Origin: Actinomycetes bacterium
GTDB taxonomy: Bacteria > Actinomycetota > Acidimicrobiia > Acidimicrobiales > RAAP-2
Length of the DNA stretch: 5,413 nucleotides
Assembly (NCBI GenBank): GCA_021801615.1
Contig: JAJYXS010000122.1
Span: 1 to 5,413 of the forward strand
Reading direction: 5' to 3'
Shown here piece after piece: positions 1-5,413 of this stretch. The translations under genes and the position numbers were made by a program. Each line of letters starts with the position of its first letter. Position 1 is the stretch's first letter. Below the pieces are notes generated by a model, which ran no database searches, was not told the origin of the DNA, and saw nothing but the letters and a program-made list of their open reading frames with translations.

Positions 1-2
1 TG

Positions 3-98
3 AGCGATGCCTGTCGCACGTCGTCGTCGGCTGAGAGGACGTTCCTGGCTGCGCTGGTCCGCGACAGTCAGCCTCGCGGAGAGCATCAGATGTCGTAG
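3..98 (+). CDS. possible 3' end of a plus-strand gene (partial)
   Basis: A frame entering from the left edge is open for 31 codons and stops at TAG (96-98). Its last residues read AERTFLAALVRDSQPRGEHQ followed by MS, which looks protein-like: an amphipathic helical stretch and a mostly G/C third position. If real, this gene would converge on the minus-strand defence operon, which would explain why the operon ends here. I do not recognise the family. A 31-codon open frame is common by chance in GC-rich DNA, so this is only a candidate that needs the sequence to the left. Confidence 0.2.
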   Translation, partial: SDACRTSSSAERTFLAALVRDSQPRGEHQMS

Positions 99-213
99 TA
101 CAGCATGAAGCCTCTCGAGGTTCCGGCCGGGTGGCTCTGTCGCGGAAAAGTCGTGCTCAGGATAGGTAGGGCATGAGGTTGGTGCGGTCACGTAGGCACG
201 CCACGGCAGCAGT

Positions 214-232
214 TCTAGACGCGAATCTAGAC
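214..232. repeat. paired TCTAGAC direct repeats
   Basis: TCTAGAC occurs at 214-220 and again at 226-232, separated by GCGAA. The hexamer TCTAGA is itself a palindrome, so the pair also forms an inverted repeat. CTAG-containing words are uncommon in many GC-rich genomes, so two copies 12 bp apart stand out. It could be a small operator-like site or chance; nothing adjacent shows which. Confidence 0.3.
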
Positions 233-493
233 CGAGGTGACTCCGGCCGAGTGGTCTGCACGCGCCGTCCACTCGAGCCCTGTCTGCGATCACGCGGTCG
301 TCTTGGAGTGTGCGTCTCGACTTTGACCAGCATCGCGTGCTTACGCGAGGAACGGGACAAGCTCGAAGCACTGCGCACGGACAGTTCTGCAGGGGGCGGA
401 TCACCAAGGGCTGATGGGGGAGAGGTCCTACGCTGGCGGGTTCGAGCCCTCGCAGTTGCCCGCAGCTGAGGCCACGTTTGCCGCTTGAGTAGC

Positions 494-631
494 CTACGCC
501 TGCAGGTTGTTGGCTGCGGTGATCCCCGCGTTGACCCTCCCAGCCGTTGCCTGCAGGTCCGAATTCGTCTGCGTCTCGGTTGCGTAAACCTCCCCCTCGG
601 TCGCGGCGTTCGACGGCGCGTGATGCGACCT
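494..631 (-). pseudogene. coding-like segment without a start, unknown
   Basis: On the minus strand a frame ending in TAG (494-496) gives a convincing protein tail: from about codon 604 it reads TEGEVYATETQTNSDLQAT and then ends AGRVNAGITAANNLQA. Of the 36 codons before the stop (497-604), 30 end in G or C, and the first codon position is purine-rich, as expected for real coding sequence. A GCCTGCAGGT repeat (498-507 and 549-558), 51 bp apart and in frame, encodes the two LQA motifs. No ATG or GTG start with a ribosome binding site precedes it. It begins in a different frame just where the 72-residue gene stops (630-632), so it may be the frameshifted former C-terminus of that gene or the remnant of another. 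The composition suggests a helical tail. Family not recognised. Confidence 0.3.
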
Positions 632-848
632 AATGGCCGAGCCGCGCAGATGCCTCAGCGGACGTGATGTGATCTTCGCCCACGATATCGACGGCTTCGT
701 CTCGAGTGATTTTCGTCCCCGAAATCGTGTTCATGTCAAGCGCTATCGGCCCATGCCTGGATCGGCCGACAACGGACCATCGTCCCTCACATTCCGCCTC
801 GACGAACACTTGAGCACCGGTCGGAAGCTTGTAGTACCGGAAAGTCAT
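630..848 (-). CDS. small protein of unknown function, last gene of the operon
   Basis: This encodes 72 residues and I do not recognise the family. The N-terminal half (about residues 1-33) alternates aromatic and hydrophobic with charged residues and includes KLPTGAQVFVEAE, suggesting a small beta-sheet. The C-terminal half (about 45-72) is acidic and probably helical. There is no signal peptide, membrane segment or cysteine cluster. The ATG is chosen because AAGGAG lies 4 nt upstream in the 17-bp gap behind the stop of the DUF499 gene, so it is very likely the last cistron of the defence operon. The codons are less strictly G/C-ending than those of the ATPase gene. A coding-like stretch follows its TAG in another frame, so the present C-terminus may be truncated by a frameshift. 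Possible roles, all inference: accessory factor, inhibitor or small adaptor of the ATPase. Confidence 0.65.
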   Translation of the reverse strand: MTFRYYKLPTGAQVFVEAECEGRWSVVGRSRHGPIALDMNTISGTKITRDEAVDIVGEDHITSAEASARLGH

Positions 849-851
849 CGT

Positions 852-858
852 TCTCCTT
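852..858 (-). promoter_or_regulatory. ribosome binding site of the 72-residue gene
   Basis: The minus strand reads AAAAGGAGAACG directly before the ATG at 848. AAGGAG with 4 nt spacing is the clearest stand-alone Shine-Dalgarno sequence in the operon. It is the main evidence that this short frame is a real gene. Confidence 0.7.
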
Positions 859-866
859 TTGCTCGA

Positions 867-3674
867 CTATCTGGTATCGGCACCGGGGGAGCTGAAATCA
901 ACGTCCATGAGCCCAAGTTGACGGAGACCCTCGAGCACCACGAGGTTGAGCGTCTCTTTGGGTATACCGGCTATTCCGCCACCAGCCCGAATGACTACGT
1001 CGAGCTCGAGATCAGAGCTGACGGCGGCGAGGGGGATCACGGCAACCTTCACGACGTCACGTGCCTTAGAAGCGGGCACGTGGCTGATCCGGAGGGTGAC
1101 GGACGCCAGAGTGGCAGTAGGGGACTCTCCCGCTGGCGGCGGACCTGGGGGTGCCTCGGCCCACTCTACGGCGGCAGCGTCGGGAGGCGGTGCGATGTCG
1201 GCTGCGCCTCGGCCGGCTCGTTCGCTCTTGAGGCCCCTGGCCACGGCAGCTCGCACGAGCCAGGTCCCCGGCTGGAACTCGATCTCTGATGGGTCCTGTG
1301 CCTCAGCGAAACGAACCACGGCGTCTGGGGCATCCCAGGCTGACCCACTCACGAGGCCGAACAGCGCCTTGGTGACGCCTTCGGACACCGAGCGGCGGAG
1401 CACCTCGGCGCCAGCGAGCTTGGGCAGCCTGGGTAACCGATAGAAGTAGGCGAGGAGGTCGCCCAGCTCGATCGCGTCGGTGCCGTCGGGGAGGAGCCCG
1501 AAGCGGGTGGCGAGAAGCGCTGCCGGCGCGAGGGTGGTCTCGATCAGACGGTCGCTGCTCCGGAGGTAGTCCAGTACACGGTCGGTGATCGTGGTCGTCG
1601 CCCCGGCCGGTCCGAGATCGATGTGGTCGAGGTGGGCGCCTCCCTCGTCGGCTTCGCCGAGCAGCAGGAGATGCCGGTAGGCCACGACGAGCTGTTGGGG
1701 TAGGCGTTGCTCGGCGGCGGCGGTGCGCTTGTCGAGCTGTTCGCGTTGCTCTGCGTTGAACCGGCCGAGACGATGACGGTCGCTTTTCAGGTCTCGCAAG
1801 GCGATGAGTGTGCGGGCGGTCGCCCGAGCCTTGGCTAGCGCTGGGGCGTCGGCGGCGACGAGGAGGGCGGCGTTGCGGTTGGTGCGCCAGCTGCCCCCGC
1901 GATGCTCGAGCACCTCGCGGGCGAACCGGACCGTCTCCCCGCTGCGCCCGGGGCCGATCTGGTGGTCGAAGTCGGCGATGCCGAGCACCAGCTGGGCGCT
2001 GTCCGGCAGATCGGTGGAGGAGGTGATCCTCGGTTCGACCCGCAGCGCTGGTCGGGCCGGTGTTTCGGCAGCGACGACCTCCCGGAGGAGGGCTTCGATT
2101 CGGTCGTCGGTGACGGCGCCTTCGCGTTCCAGGACGACCTTGTTGAGGTTGGGCTCAGTCGTGAAGCGGTACCGGCCGCCTTCGAGGCGCATGTACCAAA
2201 GGGCGCTCTCGAGCGAGTCCCGTACATCCTCGATGAGCCCACGGGACAGCCCGGGGCGGGCGACACCGATGAGCATCTGCGCCGCGGAGGCGCCGAGCAC
2301 CCGATCCGAGCCGAACGAGTGCAGGAAGGCGGTGGTGGCGAGGCGGGTCGCGATATGGAACTCCTCGACCTGGCCACCCCGGTGGCGGTCCGCCTCCGGC
2401 GCTTTCGAGTCGGCACGGATGATGTCTGCGTTGAGGGCGGCCTTGTAGCTCTCGCCAGCGAAGCGGAGCACCTCCCCCCTGATCTTCTCGTCGGCCAGGG
2501 CGACATCGCCGGGGAGGATCAGCGACCCGCGGTCGTTGCGCTGGGAGAGCGCCTTCACGGTATGCGCCAGGGTTCGCAGCGCGCCGCGTGTTCGCTGGAA
2601 GCCCGAAAGGGAGCCCCAACGGTTGGTGAGGATGTCCACCAGCTCGGGGTGGAACGGGTACGCGGCAGCGAGACGCTCCCGGTAACTGGTCTCCCGGTAG
2701 CTCGGGGGGACGGCGTCGCCGAGAGTGTCGTAATAGTCGGCGTAAGCGTCAGCGACCTCCCGGTGGTCGACCAGGTCCCCAACCCGCGTGAACAGGCGGC
2801 GGTGAAGGATCGGGAAGATATCGTCGCCTTCGACAGGGGTGACGATATTTTCGGTCCGGCCGACGACCTTGGAAAGCCGCTCCTGCATCTCCTCGCCCGC
2901 AAGGCTGGCGTAGTCCTCCAGGTTCGAGCTGGTGAGCGTGGCGACCACTGCGGCGCGCGGGACCGCAGCGGCGGCGGTGCACAGCTCCTTGATGAAGGTC
3001 AGGGCGGTCGCCGCCAGGTTGCCTTCGTGAGTGGGTATCGCCAGGGCTTTGGTGAGGTACTGGAGCGCCTCATCGAGCAGGATCAGGCAAGGGGCGTGGG
3101 CTTCGAGCAGCGCTGCCAGCTGCGTGGTCGACGAGCCGACGAGGCGCCGGTCCTGGTTGGCGACGCCCGCGAACGCTGCAGGCCCGCCCAGCCGGTAGGC
3201 CAGCTCGCCGAGTAGGGAGCGGACCTCGGCGTCAGGAATGTCAGGGTCGGGCTCGCCTGCGGCGAGGGCGCTCCCTTCGAGAACGACGACCTTGGCTTGG
3301 GACAATGTGGTGCGCCCCGTGCGCCGCGCCAGGTTGGCCACGAGGTCAGTGCCGGCAACCCGTGCCGGGTCGCGGAACAGGTGGTAGGCGGCGAGCAGGG
3401 TGTGGGTCTTGCCGCCACCGAACTCGGTTTGCAGCCGGTAGACGGCCGCTGCGCCCATGTCGCCGTCAAGCCGGGCGGCGATCTCGGCGAGGAACGACTC
3501 CAGGTTGTCGGTCAGGTAGGTCTTCTCACAGAAGGTGACCGGGTCGAGGTAGTCTGCGGGTCCACGCCCCCGGTCGACCAGGCCCAGGTCGGCGGCGAAG
3601 AGCGACTCGTCGAAGCTCCCATCGGCGATGTCTGAGCGCGGCTCGGCGACTTCCCGCCACGGTCTGAGGCTCAC
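867..3674 (-). CDS. DUF499/COG1483-type P-loop ATPase of a predicted defence system
   Basis: A 935-residue cytoplasmic AAA+/STAND-like ATPase. The Walker A motif is EFGGGKTHTLLAAYHLF (about residues 84-100; K89, T90), the GGGKTHTL form typical of DUF499 proteins. Walker B is CLILLDEALQYL (196-207; D201, E202). A sensor-1-like stretch, VVATLTSSN, lies at 243-251. YPFHPEL (339-345) and FQRTRGALRTLA (359-370) follow; the latter may supply arginine fingers. The C-terminal part (about 850-935) is predicted beta-rich. The start is GTG, overlapping the HepT stop as GTGA, with GGGAG 4 nt upstream. This family accompanies DUF1156 methylases in predicted phage-defence operons; its role there is presumed to be ATP-driven sensing, remodelling or loading on DNA. 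The motifs and frame are intact, so the protein is probably functional despite the damaged methylase upstream. BrxC-like ATPases are the nearest functional analogue I would compare it with. Confidence 0.88.
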   Translation of the reverse strand: MSLRPWREVAEPRSDIADGSFDESLFAADLGLVDRGRGPADYLDPVTFCEKTYLTDNLESFLAEIAARLDGDMGAAAVYRLQTEFGGGKTHTLLAAYHLFRDPARVAGTDLVANLARRTGRTTLSQAKVVVLEGSALAAGEPDPDIPDAEVRSLLGELAYRLGGPAAFAGVANQDRRLVGSSTTQLAALLEAHAPCLILLDEALQYLTKALAIPTHEGNLAATALTFIKELCTAAAAVPRAAVVATLTSSNLEDYASLAGEEMQERLSKVVGRTENIVTPVEGDDIFPILHRRLFTRVGDLVDHREVADAYADYYDTLGDAVPPSYRETSYRERLAAAYPFHPELVDILTNRWGSLSGFQRTRGALRTLAHTVKALSQRNDRGSLILPGDVALADEKIRGEVLRFAGESYKAALNADIIRADSKAPEADRHRGGQVEEFHIATRLATTAFLHSFGSDRVLGASAAQMLIGVARPGLSRGLIEDVRDSLESALWYMRLEGGRYRFTTEPNLNKVVLEREGAVTDDRIEALLREVVAAETPARPALRVEPRITSSTDLPDSAQLVLGIADFDHQIGPGRSGETVRFAREVLEHRGGSWRTNRNAALLVAADAPALAKARATARTLIALRDLKSDRHRLGRFNAEQREQLDKRTAAAEQRLPQQLVVAYRHLLLLGEADEGGAHLDHIDLGPAGATTTITDRVLDYLRSSDRLIETTLAPAALLATRFGLLPDGTDAIELGDLLAYFYRLPRLPKLAGAEVLRRSVSEGVTKALFGLVSGSAWDAPDAVVRFAEAQDPSEIEFQPGTWLVRAAVARGLKSERAGRGAADIAPPPDAAAVEWAEAPPGPPPAGESPTATLASVTLRISHVPASKARDVVKVAVIPLAAVSSDLELDVVIRAGGGIAGIPKETLNLVVLEGLRQLGLMDVDFSSPGADTR

Positions 3675-4015
3675 GGCTCTCCCAACTCTTCGAGGATGGC
3701 CCTCAATCGGCCTTGGAGCAGAGGTAGGCCGTCGACCGCTCGCCAGAGGAGATCGACGTCAATCTCGTCGTAGACATGGACCAGGATGTTGCGCTGGGCG
3801 ATGATCCGCTGCCAGGGAAGCTCCGGATGGGCGTCACGGGTCTCCTTGGAAACGCGATTGGCGGCCTCGCCGATGATGGCCAGCTCCCAGAGCACTCCGT
3901 GGAGGCTGAGCTCGTCCCGGACGGAATCACGTCCAGCGCCGGTGTGGGCACGCACGAGAGAGCTGTAGCGGAGCATGTCCTCCAGCGCGGCGCGGTCGCC
4001 CGGTCGCCCTCTCAT
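3671..4015 (-). CDS. hepT: HEPN-domain RNase toxin, HepT type
   Basis: 114 residues, the usual size of HepT toxins. The all-helical HEPN domain carries the catalytic signature RNILVHVY at residues 75-82 (R75, H80, Y82), exactly the RX4HXY pattern. In the characterised MntA-HepT pair this active site cleaves RNA, and the tyrosine two residues after the histidine is the site AMPylated by the antitoxin. Upstream helices include GVLWELAIIGEAANRVSKET (40-59), a stretch well conserved in this family. The ATG at 4015 overlaps the stop of the nucleotidyltransferase gene as ATGA, and its own TGA overlaps the GTG of the ATPase gene as GTGA. It is therefore translated in a coupled chain between antitoxin and ATPase. 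No frameshift or motif loss is seen, so an active toxin is expected. Confidence 0.9.
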   Translation of the reverse strand: MRGRPGDRAALEDMLRYSSLVRAHTGAGRDSVRDELSLHGVLWELAIIGEAANRVSKETRDAHPELPWQRIIAQRNILVHVYDEIDVDLLWRAVDGLPLLQGRLRAILEELGEP

Positions 4016-4344
4016 AGGGCCACCATGTCCCGGCGCACTGCCGTCCCGAACGGGTTGTCCCTGAGCATCTTGTGCTCGACGACGTTCACCGGGCAGCCGA
4101 GCAGGTCTTCCAGCTCGCTGATGAGCCCGGCCAGATCGAACAGGCTGCGGCCCTCTTCGATGTCGGCCACCAGGTCGATGTCGCTCTCGTCGTCCTGTTC
4201 GCCGCGTGCGACGGAGCCGAACACCCACACGTTGGATGCCCCGTTGCGGGCGCACACCTCGAGTACCTCGCTGCGCTGAGAACGCAGGCGCTGCAGGGAC
4301 GGGGCCGCCTGGCGGGGGGGTGAGCCGTCGACGAGGGTCCTCAT
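4012..4344 (-). CDS. mntA: MNT nucleotidyltransferase antitoxin, MntA type
   Basis: 110 residues, the minimal nucleotidyltransferase fold. VFGSVARGEQDDESDIDLVA (41-60) contains a perfect GSX10DXD motif (G43, S44, D55, D57) plus the usual ARGE. In the characterised pair this enzyme transfers AMP from ATP to the tyrosine next to the HEPN active site and so neutralises the toxin. The position usually occupied by a third acidic residue reads CPVNVVE (84-90), with Asn at 87 where Asp is common. The ATG at 4344 is chosen because it overlaps the methylase stop as ATGA; no good Shine-Dalgarno sequence precedes it, so translation probably depends on ribosomes finishing the methylase remnant. A C7 run falls in codons 8-10. 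The gene order, antitoxin before toxin with overlap, fits the family. Confidence 0.9.
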   Translation of the reverse strand: MRTLVDGSPPRQAAPSLQRLRSQRSEVLEVCARNGASNVWVFGSVARGEQDDESDIDLVADIEEGRSLFDLAGLISELEDLLGCPVNVVEHKMLRDNPFGTAVRRDMVAL

Positions 4345-5294
4345 GACTCGAACAAGGTAGGTGTTTCGATGGTGACCGGCGACCTGGCGGCTGCCTCGGA
4401 GAGAGCGTCGCGGTTGCCGGTGAGCCCGAGCAACATGGTCCGCTCCCGGTTGCCGTCGCCCAGCAGCTCCGCCACGGCGCGGGCCATGGCCCAGAAGCCG
4501 GGCTCGACTCCCGTGCCGGTGGCGCCGAGCAGCTCCTCGAGCTCCTTGCGACGCCCAGCGTCCCACAGCTGGCAGGCGCGATGGAGGACGTCGACCAACG
4601 GTGGCGACATCCCGATCCTGATCCCCTTGCGCTCATGCGGTCCGAGTAGGGAGAATGCTGCACCCGATCGCACCGCCAGCCCTCCGGGGCGGCTCAGTTG
4701 GCCGAGATCCACGTCGAAGGCCCGCTCCAGCTTGTAGGCCTCATCGGCCGCCACCGGTGCCGTGAGGTAGGCCCACCGCCAGGTCACGTAGAAGAGCGAC
4801 TCCGCGTCAAGGGCGGCGAGGGTGTCGCTGCCCAGCAGACGGCGCATGGCGTGCTGGGCGACGGTCTGGCGCGCGAGCACCATGAGGTCCGCGACGTCGA
4901 CCTCCTCCCCGGAGAGACGGGTGACGCGCTGGTAGCGGGCGAACACCTCGAACGCTGGGCCGATGGCGGAGACGAAGTAGTCGGCGCCGACGAGCCCCAT
5001 CGACTCGAAGGCATCGAGCCGCTCCGCGATCCGGTGCTCCAACGTTCGCACCACGTCGTCGTAGAAGCCTTCCTCCTGACCCGCCTGGGGTCGGCAGACC
5101 AGCACCACCGAGGAGCCGAGCACGGCGCTGATCTGAGCGGTGCTGCGGGCTTCTCGTTCGGAGCGCATCGGCCAGGAGGTGGAGACCACCAACCCCGCGG
5201 TGCGCAGCGCCCGCAACAGCTGCTCCCAGGCGGCGACGTCGGTGTGGGCAAAGACGATGGTGACGATCCCGTCGGCCTTGACCACGCGTGCCAT
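4341..5294 (-). pseudogene. C-terminal remnant of a DUF1156/COG1743-type adenine-specific DNA methyltransferase, cut by an insertion sequence
   Basis: 317 residues remain from ATG 5294. The start, ADGIVTIVFAHTDVAAWEQL (7-26) followed by LLRALRTAGLVVSTSWPMRS, matches the region that follows the catalytic core in DUF1156 methylases (FAH..AW..LL, then SWP..tE). Family members are usually about 900-1000 residues, so roughly two thirds are missing. No DPPY-type catalytic motif or SAM-binding glycine motif is present, so methylation activity cannot remain here. The break coincides with the end of an IS3-like element at 5295. The remaining frame is fully open to its TGA, which overlaps the next ATG, suggesting a recent insertion. 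The insertion end supplies GGGGAGG 4 nt before the ATG, so the remnant may be translated. The missing 5' part should lie beyond the element, outside the window. Confidence 0.82.
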
Positions 5295-5298
5295 TGAA

Positions 5299-5305
5299 CC
5301 TCCCC
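5299..5305 (-). promoter_or_regulatory. ribosome-binding-like sequence in the insertion end, facing the methylase remnant
   Basis: On the minus strand the terminus reads GGGGGGAGGTTCA immediately before ATG 5294. GGAGG lies 4 nt from the ATG, slightly close but usable. An in-frame ATG at 5309 inside the element is an alternative start. No convincing outward promoter is seen in the 119 bp of element available. Confidence 0.45.
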
Positions 5306-5337
5306 CCATAGCCCGGACACCCCGAACCAGCACAGCT

Positions 5338-5346
5338 GGAGGAGGA
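5338..5346 (+). promoter_or_regulatory. ribosome binding site of the transposase orfA
   Basis: GGAGGAGGA stands 7-8 nt before the ATG at 5354. It supports that ATG as the real start of orfA. Confidence 0.65.
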
Positions 5347-5353
5347 TAGGGAA

Positions 5354-5413
5354 ATGGGGAAGGGACCGACGACCCGCCGCTACACGGACGAGTTCAAGCG
5401 AGATGCCGTGGCG
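5354..5413 (+). CDS. IS3-like transposase OrfA, first 20 codons (partial)
   Basis: The translation reads MGKGPTTRRYTDEFKRDAVA. RRYTDEFKRDAV is the characteristic beginning of IS3-family OrfA proteins, which carry an N-terminal helix-turn-helix that binds the element's terminal inverted repeats. The full protein is usually about 90-110 residues and is followed by the DDE-type OrfB, joined by programmed -1 frameshifting. Everything after residue 20 lies outside the window. IS3 is the best fit from the OrfA start and the TG terminus; the subgroup cannot be decided. Confidence 0.8.
   Translation, partial: MGKGPTTRRYTDEFKRDAVA

Larger units (their letters stand above)
1..493. other. unassigned region, no confident gene
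   Basis: I see no RNA gene, terminator with a T-tract or clear promoter here. Reading frames on both strands give Arg/Cys/Pro-rich translations typical of non-coding or decayed GC-rich DNA. Three weak signals exist and are described separately: a short open frame entering from the left edge on the plus strand, a stop-free minus-strand frame running off the left edge, and a pair of TCTAGAC repeats. The region lies downstream of the minus-strand operon and may be an intergenic spacer or the eroded remains of former operon genes. The third-position G/C bias looks weaker than in the operon genes. Confidence 0.4.
5295..5413 (+). mobile_element. left end of an IS3-like insertion sequence (partial)
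   Basis: The boundary is placed at 5295 because the methylase homology stops there and a typical element terminus begins: TGAACCTCCCCCC, starting with the TG dinucleotide usual for IS3-family ends. An orfA start follows 59 bp inside. Elements of this family normally duplicate 3 or 4 bp of target, so CAT (5292-5294) or CCAT (5291-5294) is the predicted duplication. The other end lies outside the window, so neither the inverted repeat pair nor the duplication can be confirmed here. Confidence 0.75.

Noticed and set aside
173..469. 98-codon plus-strand open frame
   Set aside because: Its composition is Arg/Leu-rich, it has no ribosome binding site at the ATG, and it has no recognisable motif. 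Minus-strand frames of similar quality overlap it.
435..475. tRNA-like GGGTTCGAGCC in the left region
   Set aside because: It resembles a T-arm, but the 5-bp stem is mismatched and no acceptor, D-arm or anticodon arm can be built around it, so it is neither a tRNA gene nor a convincing attachment-site remnant.
1902..3215. 437-codon open frame on the plus strand opposite the ATPase gene
   Set aside because: It is the antisense shadow of the DUF499 gene, whose Walker A, Walker B and family motifs are clear. Long opposite-strand frames are usual in GC-rich genes.
3671..4663. 330-codon minus-strand frame that includes HepT at its end
   Set aside because: Only the part from 4015 is protein-like and begins with an ATGA overlap. 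Upstream of it the frame is an Arg/Pro-rich shadow of the antitoxin and methylase genes.
4698..5297. 199-codon plus-strand open frame opposite the methylase remnant
   Set aside because: The translation is rich in Gly, His and Arg without family features, while the minus-strand frame has recognisable methylase sequence.
5295..5333. extension of the methylase frame into the insertion end (start at 5333)
   Set aside because: The extra 13 residues are encoded by the element's terminal repeat and are not methylase sequence. The ATG at 5294 has the better-placed GGAGG.
1..5413. CRISPR array or long tandem repeats
   Set aside because: No regularly spaced repeats of 20 bp or more were seen on either strand.

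Overview
The window comes from a GC-rich bacterium, most likely an actinobacterium. The genes prefer G or C at the third codon position, and the operon is built from 4-bp start/stop overlaps. It holds a remnant of a predicted anti-phage operon on the minus strand. At the right edge (5295-5413) an insertion sequence with IS3-type features interrupts the operon; the first 20 codons of its orfA run rightward out of the window.

On the minus strand, reading right to left, the order is: (1) the C-terminal third of a DUF1156/COG1743-type adenine-specific DNA methyltransferase, cut at 5294/5295 by the insertion; (2) a small MNT nucleotidyltransferase of the MntA antitoxin type with an intact GSX10DXD signature; (3) a HEPN RNase of the HepT toxin type with an intact RX4HXY motif; (4) a 935-residue DUF499/COG1483-type P-loop ATPase; (5) a 72-residue protein I do not recognise, with its own strong ribosome binding site. 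Genes 1-4 are joined by three successive 4-bp overlaps (ATGA, ATGA, GTGA), so they are translationally coupled. The small gene follows after 17 bp.

DUF1156 methylases and DUF499 ATPases are a known pair in predicted defence operons. The striking point is that a complete MntA-HepT toxin-antitoxin pair sits between them in the same coupled transcription unit. A plausible reading is a DNA-modification/ATPase defence system with an RNase toxin as effector or as guard of the locus. No helicase or nuclease is visible, so any restriction component lies outside the window or is lost. The insertion has removed the methylase catalytic part, but every downstream gene is open with its motifs in place. 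The insertion end also places a purine-rich stretch and an ATG in front of the methylase remnant, so translation into the toxin-antitoxin pair may persist.

The left 630 bp hold no gene I can name. They contain a coding-like minus-strand segment without a start (494-631), a long stop-free minus-strand frame running off the left edge, a possible 3' end of a plus-strand gene (3-98), and a small TCTAGAC repeat pair.
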